Below, one piece after another: positions 26,749 to 36,451 of a stretch of 64,000 nt of DNA; positions within the stretch are counted from its first letter, which is position 1, and each line of letters opens with the position of its first letter. Location of the stretch: NCBI RefSeq assembly GCF_000744115.1, contig NZ_JQLG01000004.1:744001-808000 (forward strand). The letters run 5' to 3'. The translations under genes were made by a program, and so were the position numbers. The notes under the pieces are model-generated. The model searched no databases. It was not told the DNA's origin and worked only from the letters and a program-made list of their open reading frames with translations. Source of the stretch: Carnobacterium alterfunditum DSM 5972 (GTDB lineage Bacteria > Bacillota > Bacilli > Lactobacillales > Carnobacteriaceae).

Positions 26749-26795
26749 AAAAGACTAAGGAAATGGAATACTTGATTCCATTTTTTTAGTCTTTT
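26749..26795 (-). terminator. Terminator after the second acyl-CoA dehydrogenase gene
   Basis: Arms AAAAGACTAA and TTAGTCTTTT with an inner ATGGAAT/ATTCCAT around ACTTG. On minus it is followed by a T run. Confidence 0.8.
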
Positions 26796-26800
26796 ATCTT

Positions 26801-28021
26801 TTAAACAAAAGCACCTACGCCTGTCAAATATCTTCCAACAATTAAAGCATTGATTTCATGTGTTCCTTCGTAAGAATAGATGGCCTCTGCATCTGCAAAG
26901 AATCGAGCAACATCAGTTTCCAACGTGATTCCATTTCCACCTACCACTTCACGAGCCAATGCAACGGTTTCTCTCATCCGTAAGGCATTATGCATTTTTG
27001 CCATTGAAGAATTCACTTCACGGTAATTTCCTTGTTCTTGCATTTGAGCCAAACGGACAGAAAATGCTAAATTAGCAGTCACATTTGCTTGCATGATAGA
27101 CAATTTTTCTTGAACCAATTGGAAGGATCCTAGATTTTTACCAAATTGTTGACGATTTTTTACGTAGCGCAAAGCTGCTTCAAAAGCACCTGTAGTCAAT
27201 CCCGTTGCTAAATGTGAAATATCCGCACGAGTGATACGTAAAATACTCGCTACATCTCTAAATGAATTCACTTTTTGCAATCGGCGATCTTCTCCAACCT
27301 TTACATCCGTAAAGGTGATATGCCCATTTTGGGTCATACGAAGCGAAATTTTTCCTTCGATTTTTTGAACATGGACCCCTTCAGCTTTACCTGGGATCAC
27401 AAATGCTTTTACGTTTCCGTCAGCTTCATCGCGAGCAAAAACAGTCATTTCATCTGCTGATCCAGCTCCACCGATCCAACGTTTTTCACCATTAATGATC
27501 CATGTATCGCCTTCTTTACGTGCACTTGTTGCCAATCCCCCAGCAATATCTGAACCATGCTCTGGTTCTGTTAAAGCAAAACAGCCTTGAATTTGAAAAG
27601 AAGCCGTTTTTTCAGCCCATCGTTCAATTTGTTCTTCGCTCCCACCTTCAAGCAGAGTAGCATAGAACAACCCACCATGAACTGTATAGAATGTTGCAAT
27701 AGAAGCATCTAGTTTAGCTAACTCAAAATATCTAAACACATTGTACAATTCACTCGGTTTGCGTTTATCCGCACGGTTTTCGAACAATAATGGATTATCC
27801 ATCATTCGGACTTTTTCTACCTTTTTGAAAGCTTCAAATGGAAATTCGGCTTTTTCCCAATACTCGCTTAATAGTGGTCGTAATTCTGTTTCTAGTGCTT
27901 CACGCAATTCTTTTAGAACTATTAATTCTCCGTCGGTTAATGCACTTGAATACTCATATAGATCTGATGGGTAAAAAGTAGCTAAATCAACTGGTCTTTC
28001 CTTCGTCATTGTGTTCATCAT
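26801..28021 (-). CDS. Acyl-CoA dehydrogenase (glutaryl-CoA dehydrogenase-like)
   Basis: A 406-residue acyl-CoA dehydrogenase with FALTEPEHGSDIAGG (about 150), NGEKRWIGGAG, RQQFGKNLGSFQLVQEKL and the catalytic glutamate in YSYEGTHEINALIVGR (about 378). The last motif is the pattern of glutaryl-CoA and long-chain branch members. It is distinct from the 377-residue enzyme of the thiolase operon. It is monocistronic, with a cre-like box 42 bases upstream and a terminator downstream. The actual substrate is unknown. Confidence 0.87.
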   Translation of the reverse strand: MMNTMTKERPVDLATFYPSDLYEYSSALTDGELIVLKELREALETELRPLLSEYWEKAEFPFEAFKKVEKVRMMDNPLLFENRADKRKPSELYNVFRYFELAKLDASIATFYTVHGGLFYATLLEGGSEEQIERWAEKTASFQIQGCFALTEPEHGSDIAGGLATSARKEGDTWIINGEKRWIGGAGSADEMTVFARDEADGNVKAFVIPGKAEGVHVQKIEGKISLRMTQNGHITFTDVKVGEDRRLQKVNSFRDVASILRITRADISHLATGLTTGAFEAALRYVKNRQQFGKNLGSFQLVQEKLSIMQANVTANLAFSVRLAQMQEQGNYREVNSSMAKMHNALRMRETVALAREVVGGNGITLETDVARFFADAEAIYSYEGTHEINALIVGRYLTGVGAFV

Positions 28022-28062
28022 ATTAATCGCCCCTTAAATTTTTTTAATTAGTATTTTATATA

Positions 28063-28076
28063 TGAACCGCTTACAA
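28063..28076 (-). promoter_or_regulatory. Candidate cre box upstream of the acyl-CoA dehydrogenase gene
   Basis: Minus strand TTGTAAGCGGTTCA resembles the cre core GTAARCG and is placed 42-55 bases before the start codon. It is a weaker match than a full consensus. Confidence 0.35.
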
Positions 28077-28200
28077 AGCTTAATTTAAGCCATTTCAAGC
28101 TTTTCGTCTACTTATCTATAATTATAGAAGCTATAAGTAAAGCTTAACATCACTCAATGATCCTTGATTGATATTGCTTTTCTACTCATTAGCATAATCA

Positions 28201-28241
28201 AAAAAACATTATTTGGAATACTGATCCAAATAATGTTTTTT
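28201..28241 (-). terminator. Terminator after the metallo-hydrolase gene
   Basis: Arms AACATTATTTGGA and TCCAAATAATGTT, loop ATACTGA, T or A tracts on both sides. It lies directly after the stop of the minus-strand gene. Confidence 0.85.
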
Positions 28242-28244
28242 AAT

Positions 28245-29111
28245 TTATTCAAATACGATCTGTGCTTGTTTACTTCTGCTTAATGAATCGACAACATTTT
28301 TTCCCGTTTCATCCCATTCGATCATCCGATAATAAGCATCATGATAAAAAATAAATTTATATTGATTTTCATAAGCCTCTTTCATCCATCTCTCTTTACT
28401 AAATACCGATGTCATCGGGTAGTCATCATAAGCTAAAACCCATAAGGGATTTTGATGGGCATGTGTCGGCATAATATCAGCCATGTGCAGCAAAGTTTCA
28501 TTTGCTTGTGTTAATTTTATAACCGCATGCCCCTCGCTATGTCCCCCAGTATGGATCATATCGATACCCGGAACTACTTCAAGGGAACCTTGATAAGTAA
28601 TGAATTGATCTTGGATTGGTTCCCAATTTTCTTTCCAGTAGGTACTTTTGGAACGTATATTTGGACTTCTCATTTCATCCCATTCAATCTTATTTACATA
28701 AATATCGGCATTAGGAAAAGTCGAAACTAGTTTCTTGTTCTCAAAATGTGTCAGCCCACCTGCGTGGTCAAAATGGAGATGTGTCATTAAAACTGCATCA
28801 ATATCTTCTACACTTAATCCTAATTCTGCTAAACTTTCTTGCATTTTCGTTTCTTCTGCTACCCCATAATTACGCTTTTGTTTATCTGATAATTTCCCTT
28901 GCCCTACTCCAGCATCAATCAAATAATTTTTATTTTGGTACTGAATGAGTATTGCATCCGTCGGCAATTCAATTTGGTTTTTATCATTGACCGGATATTT
29001 ACGTGACCAGAGTGCTTTTGGTACAACACCAAACATCGCACCTCCATCCATCGACGTGATCCCGCCATCCATCCACGTTAAGTTCATGTCGTGAAATAAT
29101 AAGCTATCCAT
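28245..29111 (-). CDS. MBL-fold metallo-hydrolase (AHL-lactonase-like)
   Basis: A 288-residue metallo-beta-lactamase-fold enzyme. The zinc motif is [10 protein letters not shown] (about 112), with further ligands in GHSEGHAVI and a late Asp/His pair (MADIMPTH). It resembles the quorum-quenching lactonase and SoxH-like subfamilies, but the substrate cannot be assigned. ATG 29111 is preceded by AGGAGGATGGAG; longer in-frame readings ignore that site. It is monocistronic, between the acyl-CoA dehydrogenase and PanE-like genes. Confidence 0.85.
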   Translation of the reverse strand: MDSLLFHDMNLTWMDGGITSMDGGAMFGVVPKALWSRKYPVNDKNQIELPTDAILIQYQNKNYLIDAGVGQGKLSDKQKRNYGVAEETKMQESLAELGLSVEDIDAVLMTHLHFDHAGGLTHFENKKLVSTFPNADIYVNKIEWDEMRSPNIRSKSTYWKENWEPIQDQFITYQGSLEVVPGIDMIHTGGHSEGHAVIKLTQANETLLHMADIMPTHAHQNPLWVLAYDDYPMTSVFSKERWMKEAYENQYKFIFYHDAYYRMIEWDETGKNVVDSLSRSKQAQIVFE

Positions 29112-29277
29112 CTCCATCCTCCTTTTTTTACAAAAAAGCGTTTCCACTCATTTGCAATTGATTATACGCATTTTTTTTATTTATTCAAAGTAAAGTGGTA
29201 ATCAATTCTGCTATTTCATCTTTTTAGCTGCTAAAATTTGTTATTAAACACAATCAAATAAAAATAAACAAAAAAAA

Positions 29278-29305
29278 AAATCCAAAGTTATTAGCTTTAG
29301 ATTTT
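29278..29305 (-). terminator. Terminator after the PanE-like gene
   Basis: Minus strand AATCTAAAG, loop of about 7, CTTTGGATT with one G-T pair, followed by a run of 12 T. Confidence 0.75.
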
Positions 29306-29329
29306 TTTTCGTTTAAGTCAAAATTTTTA

Positions 29330-30256
29330 TTAGCGTTTGATTCCTAAAATATCTTCTTTCGCATGGATCAATTGCGTAATTTGTTTACAGTATGGTGCTT
29401 CAAATCCTTTAACTTCTGATTCTTTTGCAACCACACCATTTAAGAAGTCGATTTCAGTTGGGCGTTTGTTTTTTAAATCTTGATGCATTGAAGGGTAATG
29501 TCCCCCAACCTTTTCAGCTGTTGCTTTCAAGTAATTTACGATTTCTTCAACATCTAATTTTATACCTTCAGTTTCTGCTATACGAGAAAATTCACTAACG
29601 ATCCCGTGATTTAATTCGTCGATTTGAGAAGTTTCAAATAATTGTTTGATATTGCAATCTAGTAAAGAACAAAGTGCATTCATCGTCCCATTAACACAAG
29701 CTTTTCTCCAAGTTGTAAAATGAACATTTTGACTGTAGATACCATTTAATCCACAATCTGCCATCATTTTCACAACTTGACGTGTACCTTCTTCTTCATT
29801 TTCATCACTATTTTGTACTTCAACAGGACCTTCTCCCATGAAGTGTGTTTTTCCAGGTGCATCTAGCCCACCTGTCCAAACGGTCGTCCCCATAATGATA
29901 TTCTTTTTAGGAATGTATTCAGAAATGGTATCGGCATGTCCTAAACCATTTAATAGGCAAACCACTTTAGTTTCTTCCGTTAACATATGTTTGATTTTTT
30001 CCAACATATTTCTTAAGCCCATTGATTTAGTAAAAATAAAAATCGTATCGAATGTATCCTTTATTTCTTCAGGCTTACCGACTGGAATGATCACATTATC
30101 TTCTTTTCCATTTACGGTAACTGATAAACCATTTTCTTTAATGGCTTTGATATGTTCTTCCCAAAAATCTAATAGGGTAACATCATTTCCACCTTTTTGC
30201 ATCATATAACCAAATCCGCATCCTAAAGCTCCTGAACCTGCAATTGCTATTTTCAT
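29330..30256 (-). CDS. Ketopantoate reductase family protein (PanE/ApbA)
   Basis: A 308-residue NADPH-dependent reductase: Rossmann motif IAGSGALGCGFGYMM at residue 4, conserved asparagine in LLNGLG (about 101), the catalytic lysine region TTWRKACVNGTMNALC (about 185), and the C-terminal SMHQDLKNKRPTEIDFLNG. The family reduces 2-ketopantoate, but many members act on other 2-ketoacids. No pantothenate genes are nearby. It forms an operon with the EIIC_2-family membrane protein 38 bases upstream, so a catabolic 2-ketoacid or hydroxyacid role is possible. Confidence 0.85.
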   Translation of the reverse strand: MKIAIAGSGALGCGFGYMMQKGGNDVTLLDFWEEHIKAIKENGLSVTVNGKEDNVIIPVGKPEEIKDTFDTIFIFTKSMGLRNMLEKIKHMLTEETKVVCLLNGLGHADTISEYIPKKNIIMGTTVWTGGLDAPGKTHFMGEGPVEVQNSDENEEEGTRQVVKMMADCGLNGIYSQNVHFTTWRKACVNGTMNALCSLLDCNIKQLFETSQIDELNHGIVSEFSRIAETEGIKLDVEEIVNYLKATAEKVGGHYPSMHQDLKNKRPTEIDFLNGVVAKESEVKGFEAPYCKQITQLIHAKEDILGIKR

Positions 30257-30294
30257 ATTAAAATTCCTCCATTCATCTAAAATATATTAGTTGA

Positions 30295-31341
30295 TTATTT
30301 TGAAACAGGTATAAATTTAAAGATTTCATCATCGTAAATATGCAAGAATTTGCTGCACACCATGTCAATAATGTACCCAGCACCGAAAGGAATAACAAAG
30401 TAAGCTATAACAACACTTAACAAGCTTGTTCCCATGTTGAACGCTTGAATGGGTCCAACTAATCCAACGATCCCAAATCCAGCTGTTTGTGGAATACCTT
30501 GAATCGTAAGAACATAAACACCTATACCTGAAACGATTGCATTAAGGGTTACAGGAATCATAATTTTGGGGTACTTAATTAAATTAGGAATCATCATTTT
30601 CATAGCGCCAAGCAAAATGGCCAACGTTGTTCCTGTTTGATTGACTCGGATAGAACCAATCACAAGGATTGCAGTACAAGCTGTTACTCCTACTGCTGCA
30701 GCACCAGCTCCTAAACCGGATACGCCTATCGCAATTCCTATTGCTACTGTTGATATCGGTGAAATAATTAAAATTGAGAAGGCCACAGAGATTAAAACAG
30801 CCATCAATAATGGTTGAAGAGTAGTAAAACTGTTGATCAACTGGCCGACTAAAGAAGTTACCATGCCAACATATGGCAACATGAGCAAACCAATCGTCCC
30901 TACCCCAACGCCTACAATGATCGGCATAAGAATCAGTGTCAATGAACCCAGTCGTCCTTGCATCGAACGGGTAACAAAAACGGCAATAGCGGAAACAAGC
31001 ATAACATTTATCAAGTCTCCGATCCCAACTAGTTGAATACCAGTTTCAGTAACTTTGTAAGCTCCTGATCCTAAAAAAGTTGCTGCCCCGATAATGACAC
31101 TTTCCATTCCGTTCATTTTAAATTGCAGTGCTACGAGTACACCGATAATAGCCGGTGTAATAAATTGCATGGTACTGGCAACAGTTGCTAAGAGAACGAA
31201 TATAGAACCATAAGGGATAAGGGCTTTAAATATAGAACCTAATATTGCATTTGCGATCAATCCAATAACGATCCCGGTTGCTGTTCCTCCTAAAACCTTG
31301 TTTAAATAATCTTTACCTGTATATTTTACTCTCTGTTCCAT
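30295..31341 (-). CDS. PTS_EIIC_2 / PfoR-family membrane protein, second copy
   Basis: A 348-residue polytopic membrane protein (about nine hydrophobic segments) of the same family as 8208-9263, with GSGAYKVTETGIQLVGIGDL and GIAIGVSGLGAGAAAVG. It has no EIIA or EIIB partner. It shares an operon with a PanE-like reductase, so it may carry the reductase substrate (inference). ATG 31341 follows GAAAGG; the TTG three codons upstream is less likely. The promoter is at 31429-31457. Confidence 0.75.
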   Translation of the reverse strand: MEQRVKYTGKDYLNKVLGGTATGIVIGLIANAILGSIFKALIPYGSIFVLLATVASTMQFITPAIIGVLVALQFKMNGMESVIIGAATFLGSGAYKVTETGIQLVGIGDLINVMLVSAIAVFVTRSMQGRLGSLTLILMPIIVGVGVGTIGLLMLPYVGMVTSLVGQLINSFTTLQPLLMAVLISVAFSILIISPISTVAIGIAIGVSGLGAGAAAVGVTACTAILVIGSIRVNQTGTTLAILLGAMKMMIPNLIKYPKIMIPVTLNAIVSGIGVYVLTIQGIPQTAGFGIVGLVGPIQAFNMGTSLLSVVIAYFVIPFGAGYIIDMVCSKFLHIYDDEIFKFIPVSK

Positions 31342-31428
31342 TAACCTCAACCTTTCTTTTTAGAATTAGTTGAATAATTAATCTTTTTTCATGTTTGTTC
31401 AATTATTCACTAATTTCTCTACTCATTG

Positions 31429-31457
31429 ATAATATCACAATAAAAATTTGATTACAA
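31429..31457 (-). promoter_or_regulatory. Promoter of the EIIC_2-panE-like operon
   Basis: Minus strand -35 TTGTAA (31452-31457), 17-base spacer, -10 TATTAT (31429-31434), 88 bases upstream of the start. The remaining part of the 31342-31872 gap is very AT-rich; besides the terminator at its far end I see nothing there. Confidence 0.6.
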
Positions 31458-31797
31458 CATTAATTTCAATTTTTTCATTTTCAATTCATTTATTTTGTAT
31501 CCCTTAAAAATAGCGTCAATTTTCGACTGTATATATACATAAATTCACTGCACGTCAACATTACACCCATTAAATTTAATAATATATATTTATTATCCAG
31601 ATCCAAAAAATAAAATTTAAAGCTAATTCTATTTTCAAAATCTATCTTTTCAATATTGTTCATCATTTAACAACACTACAAATTTATTTAAATCTGCCAT
31701 CTTGATTCTATAATTTCTTGTTTTTTTTGCATAAATAAACACTTGTTTTTTAATTTTATGCACGTTTAGAATTTTATTATTTCCCTTAAAAAAGGAT

Positions 31798-31835
31798 AAA
31801 AAAATCACACCTTTTTATCCTGGTGTGATTTTTTT
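31798..31835 (-). terminator. Terminator after cstA-like gene
   Basis: Arms AATCACACC and GGTGTGATT, loop of ten, long A and T tracts either side; T run on the minus strand. Confidence 0.85.
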
Positions 31836-31872
31836 AAAGAGAATAGATATACTCTTTCAAATCCGTTTATTT

Positions 31873-33354
31873 TTATCCATTCTCTGATACAAACGTACCA
31901 ATTGGTAGTTGATCGTTCAGCAACTTGTCTGATGGATCTAGTTCTCTTTTTTGCTTCTTGCCTGTCTCCCAATATAGAACCATTAGGCCAATTGTTACGA
32001 TAGTACTTAAGATATACGCTAAGGTGGTCAAACCCATTCCAAAACCAATTGGTTCACTAAAGATATACACTACACAAGCATACAACATAAAGATTCCTGG
32101 AAGTAAAGTCACCAAGTAATTTTTATTTTTCAAATACAAGTAACGTGTAGAGACTAGTAAAGAAATCACTGCTGTAACTTGATTTGCCCAGTTGAAATAT
32201 CTCCATAAGATATTAAAGTCAACTTGCGTCAACACTAAAGAAATTGCATATAAAGGAATCGTAACCATCAATACTTTTTTCAATGTACTTTGGTTAATGT
32301 GCAGATAATCTGCCGTTATCGTCCGTAAACTTCTAAAAGCAGAAAGTCCTGAAGAAATTGGTAAAACAATTACTCCAATGATTGCAATTGTCCCAAATAC
32401 ACTGCCTAACAACATGTAAGAAACCTGGTTGACTACAAGTGAAGGAGTCCCATTATTGATCATTTGATTAAGTGTTTGTCCGTTGAATAATGACATGGAA
32501 GCTGCTGCCCAAATCATTGCGATCACACCTTCAGCAATCATCATCCCGTAAAAAGTAAAGCGTCCTTCTTTTTCATTTTTAGATGTTCTAGCAACCATTG
32601 GCGCTTGTGTAGCATGGAAACCAGATATAGCTCCACAAGAGATCGTAAAGAATAACGCTGGAAAAATTTGCGTTCCTGATGGATTAAAGTTTTTCATCGT
32701 TCCTGGAGTTAAGTTTGGTATTGTATGTCCTCCAAAAATTAAGCTTAACCCAATAGCTAGTGTACTGATGATCAAAATAGCCCCAAAATAAGGATAAACA
32801 ACTCCCATGGCTTTATCGATTGGTAAAATGGTTGAAATTAAGTAATAAACAAAAATCAATCCAATGATCATCTCTAACGTTAACCAATTTGGGGTGATAC
32901 TTTCAATCAAGTTAGCTGGTGATGCAACAAAAACGGTACCAACTAACATCAAAAGCAGCATGGCGAAAATATTCACAACATGTTTTACTGGTTTTCCTAA
33001 GTATTTACTGGCTAATTCTGGTAAATGAGCACCATCATTTCGTAAAGAAATCATGCCTATCATATAATCATGTACTGCACCGCCAAGAATACAACCTACA
33101 ACGATCCAGATGTAAGCAACTGGACCGTAAAGCGCTCCCATTATTGGTCCGAAAATAGGGCCTGTTCCTGCAATATTTAGTAATTGAATAATAGCATTTT
33201 TTGGTTTTGACATAGGTACGAAATCATAGCCATCCCTTAACGCTTCTGCAGGAGTTGTCCGATCCGGATCGATTCCAAAATTCTTTTCAATATATTTTCC
33301 ATAAACAAAATAGCCTAAAATTAATGACGCAATACCACCTAATAATGTAAACAT
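31873..33354 (-). CDS. CstA/BtsT-family carbon-starvation carrier (probable pyruvate or peptide transporter)
   Basis: A 493-residue membrane protein with about 13 hydrophobic segments and CstA-type motifs: NIAGTGPIFGPIMGALYGP (about 61), GGAVHDYMIGMISLRNDG and SCGAISGFHATQAPMVARTS. BtsT (YjiY) and CstA import pyruvate or peptides. It is immediately followed upstream in the genome by a LytT/LytS pair, the same gene partnership as BtsS/BtsR with BtsT in E. coli, which supports pyruvate sensing and uptake. Direct repeats at 33449-33478 could bind the response regulator. Confidence 0.88.
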   Translation of the reverse strand: MFTLLGGIASLILGYFVYGKYIEKNFGIDPDRTTPAEALRDGYDFVPMSKPKNAIIQLLNIAGTGPIFGPIMGALYGPVAYIWIVVGCILGGAVHDYMIGMISLRNDGAHLPELASKYLGKPVKHVVNIFAMLLLMLVGTVFVASPANLIESITPNWLTLEMIIGLIFVYYLISTILPIDKAMGVVYPYFGAILIISTLAIGLSLIFGGHTIPNLTPGTMKNFNPSGTQIFPALFFTISCGAISGFHATQAPMVARTSKNEKEGRFTFYGMMIAEGVIAMIWAAASMSLFNGQTLNQMINNGTPSLVVNQVSYMLLGSVFGTIAIIGVIVLPISSGLSAFRSLRTITADYLHINQSTLKKVLMVTIPLYAISLVLTQVDFNILWRYFNWANQVTAVISLLVSTRYLYLKNKNYLVTLLPGIFMLYACVVYIFSEPIGFGMGLTTLAYILSTIVTIGLMVLYWETGKKQKRELDPSDKLLNDQLPIGTFVSENG

Positions 33355-33448
33355 TCTTTCCTACCCCCTTATACTTTGTTCATCGATTTTGATGAACCTT
33401 TAATAGCTTCACTTTACTATTAAAATAAGGTTTCGGATGAAATTTAAG

Positions 33449-33478
33449 CTGAAATAGCAATACGGCCGACTGAAACGC
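33449..33478 (-). promoter_or_regulatory. Candidate LytTR-regulator direct repeats upstream of cstA-like gene
   Basis: On minus, GCGTTTCAG (33470-33478) and CTATTTCAG (33449-33457) are separated by 12 bases. This gives the 21-base period typical of LytTR-domain binding sites. They lie about 95-124 bases upstream of the carrier start. Confidence 0.45.
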
Positions 33479-33613
33479 TCATCTGCAGTTCTCAAATTCA
33501 TTCTATTGACAGGTATGATAATCCCGCTAGTGCTTTTTTTGCAGTTGTTTGTCCACTTCTCACTCTTTTGGGACAAATAAGCTCTTAGTTATTCTCCTTA
33601 TCCATAATGTACA

Positions 33614-34345
33614 TTATACTAAGCCTACTTCTTCTTTGAATTGCTTCATATAATGTCTGCTCACAGGAATTTTCACCTGATTACTCATAGTAACCAGAAA
33701 TGTATGGTTAAACCACGGCTGTATTTCTAGGATTTCGTTTGTATTCAGCAGATAGGAGCGGTGCACACGTAAAAAAGCATGTCCTTTCACCTTTTCTTCA
33801 TAGGCGCTCAAAGGTTCATTTGTACTGTATTCTTTCTCGACAGTATAAACAGTTGTGGTACCTTTTTCCACCGCAATAGCAATAATATTTTCGATTTTAA
33901 TAATGTAGATGCGTTCGTCCATTTGAATAGGAACCGTCAATAAGCATTCCTGCTTCTCTTCTACTTGCAAAGGCACTTGTTCTTTTTGATAGCTAATATA
34001 GGCCTTTTGAACAGCTTCTTGAATTCGAGGCAGTTCAAATGGTTTTAAAACGTAATCCGTTGCATTTAATTCAAACGCCTTAATAGCATATTCATCATAC
34101 GCTGTAGCAAAAATAACCATTGGCGGGTTCTTTAACTGGTTGATTTTATTCGCTAATGTTAACCCACTCTCACTGGTCAAATGGATATCTAAGAAAATCA
34201 AATCAATTTCATATTGCAACATTTTCCCTAAAGCTTCTTCAATTGAATCTGCTTCTACTATTGTTGAGATCCCTTCACAGCGTTCCAGTAAATACGCTAG
34301 CTCGTTTCTGGCTAGGGGCTCATCATCCACTATCAATGTCTGCAT
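33614..34345 (-). CDS. LytTR-type response regulator (LytT/BtsR-like)
   Basis: A 243-residue regulator: receiver domain (1-118) with DDE acidic cluster, phospho-acceptor aspartate in LIFLDIHL (about 55) and the lysine in YVLKPFEL (about 105); a C-terminal LytTR DNA-binding domain (about 140-240) with RVHRSYLLNTNEI. I chose ATG 34345, which follows GGAGGGATAATA. It lies two bases from the end of the kinase gene, in one operon. The adjacent CstA-type gene is the probable target. Confidence 0.92.
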   Translation of the reverse strand: MQTLIVDDEPLARNELAYLLERCEGISTIVEADSIEEALGKMLQYEIDLIFLDIHLTSESGLTLANKINQLKNPPMVIFATAYDEYAIKAFELNATDYVLKPFELPRIQEAVQKAYISYQKEQVPLQVEEKQECLLTVPIQMDERIYIIKIENIIAIAVEKGTTTVYTVEKEYSTNEPLSAYEEKVKGHAFLRVHRSYLLNTNEILEIQPWFNHTFLVTMSNQVKIPVSRHYMKQFKEEVGLV

Positions 34346-34347
34346 TA

Positions 34348-36096
34348 TTATCCCTCCATTCCTTGGTAAGGTATCTTGCAAATAATAATCGTACCTTTTT
34401 CGGAAGATTCAAAGTTCAATTTAGCTCTATCCCCAAATAAACTGATCAACCGTTTGTTCAAATTTTCCAAAGCTGAACCGGTCCCTCTTTCGGACGAAAC
34501 ACTTTCTTTGCCTAATTTACCAAGCCTATTTTTTTCTATCCCATACCCATTATCTTGCACACTTACCAAAATATCATTATCTATCTTGTTGACCGTTACT
34601 TGGACTAAATTATCCATTCTCCGATTTCTAAAGGCATGTTTAAAGGCATTTTCTACCAAAATCTGAATCATAAACGGCGGCAAAAGAATATTATTCAACC
34701 CATTTTCTATATTCATCTCTATCTGGTAGCGATCTGGGAAGCGCGCTTGTTCCAATTTTGTATAAGCTTCTACTTGCAGCAGTTCTTTTTCTAAAGGAAT
34801 CACATTCGTTCTGGCACCCTGTAAATTAGACCGGAAAAAGGTACTCAGCTGTAGCAACATCTCACGAGCCTTCTCGCTATCTATCCGGATCAATGCAGAA
34901 ATGGTATTGATGGTATTAAAGAAAAAATGCGGGTTTACTTGGGCTTGCAGCGATTTGATTTCCGCATCTTGTAAGAGCTGGCTTTGCAATTCCATCTCAC
35001 CAAGTTCAATTTGACTGGAAAAGATAGTGGCCAACCCTTCCGCCAGTTGCCTTTCAACAAAGGTCAGTTTTGAGGCATCAGTGAAATACATCTTTAACGT
35101 TCCGACCGTTTTACCCTGTGATTTCAATGGAATAACGATTGCTGCTTCTAATGGGCAATCAGGATGATCACACCCAATTTCTTGATGAGAATGCACTTCT
35201 TTGATTTCTCCTGTTCGAAGCACTTCTTTAGATAAATTAGTCACTATTTTTTTTGAAGGAACATGATGATCACTGGCTGCGCCAACATGTGCTAAAATAC
35301 TGTCTTTGTTTGTAATGCTAACAGCTGAAACCTTGATCAGTTTTTGAATAATTTTTGCTGCTTGCGTACAAGATTCCTCATTCATGCCCGAGCGAAAATA
35401 AGGCATAGTCTCATTAGCCAATTGGAAAACATCATGCGTTTGGACTGCTCTTGTTTGTTCTTCTTGTCGCAGCGTTGAGTCGATGATCGATAAGAAAATC
35501 CCTGTTCCAATACTGTTGGTCAAAATCATTGGTAATCCAATAAACTTGACCAAATCTACTGCTTCTTGAAAATAGCTACTTAATAATAGAATACACATCA
35601 TTTGAACAACTTCCATTGCTGCGCCAATGATGAGACCCTCTCTAACTTTTGGGAAAGCATTCTTACGGATGGATTTCAGCCCATAGACCCCAGAAAACAA
35701 ACCAACCAATATAGATGAAATCACGTACACGTACGCATCTATTCCACCTTGAAAATAACGGATAATGCCTGAAATGAGGCCCACACCCACACCTATGATC
35801 GGCCCTCCGATCAATCCTGAAACACCGATCGTCAACACACGTGTATTCGCCAGTGAAGAATGACTAGATAAATCAGTGAACGGCTGATCCATCTTGATTT
35901 GATTTTGGCCAATCTCTACTCCTGTAAAATTAGAAATCAGGGCAAATAACCCAAATACCACAATCAGTTGGACCATCGTACTAGCTTTTCTTCGATTTCC
36001 TAAAAGATTTTTGAAGTAAGGAATATTCATTAAGATATACGCTAAAATAATAATCAATCCGCCGCGTTCAAGCATTAAAATGAATAAGTAGAACAT
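34348..36096 (-). CDS. LytS/BtsS-like sensor histidine kinase
   Basis: A 582-residue sensor: N-terminal 5TM-LYT membrane domain (about 1-190), a GAF-like domain (about 220-350), His_kinase motif NPHFFFNTINTISALI with the phospho-acceptor histidine (about 390), and HATPase_c with the N box VENAFKHAF and G box DNGYGIEK. The family includes LytS (autolysis control) and BtsS (pyruvate receptor). It is co-operonic with the LytTR regulator and next to the CstA-type carrier, so an extracellular pyruvate-like ligand is the best guess. Confidence 0.92.
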   Translation of the reverse strand: MFYLFILMLERGGLIIILAYILMNIPYFKNLLGNRRKASTMVQLIVVFGLFALISNFTGVEIGQNQIKMDQPFTDLSSHSSLANTRVLTIGVSGLIGGPIIGVGVGLISGIIRYFQGGIDAYVYVISSILVGLFSGVYGLKSIRKNAFPKVREGLIIGAAMEVVQMMCILLLSSYFQEAVDLVKFIGLPMILTNSIGTGIFLSIIDSTLRQEEQTRAVQTHDVFQLANETMPYFRSGMNEESCTQAAKIIQKLIKVSAVSITNKDSILAHVGAASDHHVPSKKIVTNLSKEVLRTGEIKEVHSHQEIGCDHPDCPLEAAIVIPLKSQGKTVGTLKMYFTDASKLTFVERQLAEGLATIFSSQIELGEMELQSQLLQDAEIKSLQAQVNPHFFFNTINTISALIRIDSEKAREMLLQLSTFFRSNLQGARTNVIPLEKELLQVEAYTKLEQARFPDRYQIEMNIENGLNNILLPPFMIQILVENAFKHAFRNRRMDNLVQVTVNKIDNDILVSVQDNGYGIEKNRLGKLGKESVSSERGTGSALENLNKRLISLFGDRAKLNFESSEKGTIIICKIPYQGMEG

Positions 36097-36168
36097 TATT
36101 TCACTTCCTATGATTTAATACCTTTAGTTTACCGCATAAAAACTAATTATGTATACAAAGAAATTAGG

Positions 36169-36202
36169 AAAGGGACTGGGACAAACTCTCCCAATCCCTT
36201 TT
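36169..36202 (-). terminator. Probable terminator after the HTH gene
   Basis: Arms AAAGGGACTGGGA and TCTCCCAATCCCTTT with two mismatches; T-rich on both sides but no long T run on minus. Confidence 0.55.
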
Positions 36203-36232
36203 TGGATGATTTTTTATAGACTCTTATGATCA

Positions 36233-36436
36233 TCATTTTTTATATTCTAATATATCCCCTGGCTGACAATCTAACGCCTCACAAAGGGCTTCTAAAGTTG
36301 AAAATCGAACAGCTTTTGCTTTTCCATTTTTCAATATCGAAAGGTTAGCCATCGTAATACCAACTTTATTTGAGAGTTCTGTTACACTCATTTTGCGTTT
36401 AGCCAACATTACGTCAATATTAATGATAATTGCCAT
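36233..36436 (-). CDS. YozG-type Cro/CI helix-turn-helix regulator
   Basis: A 67-residue XRE-like protein with helix-turn-helix VTELSNKVGITMANLSILK (about 16-34) and the terminal LCEALDCQPGDILEY typical of the YozG/HTH_26 group. The ATG at 36436 follows GAGGTGAATAAT. It is paired with the DUF2975 membrane protein 15 bases upstream. Such pairs are common in Firmicutes and probably autoregulate, but the role is unknown. Confidence 0.85.
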   Translation of the reverse strand: MAIIINIDVMLAKRKMSVTELSNKVGITMANLSILKNGKAKAVRFSTLEALCEALDCQPGDILEYKK

Positions 36437-36451
36437 ATTATTCACCTCAGA

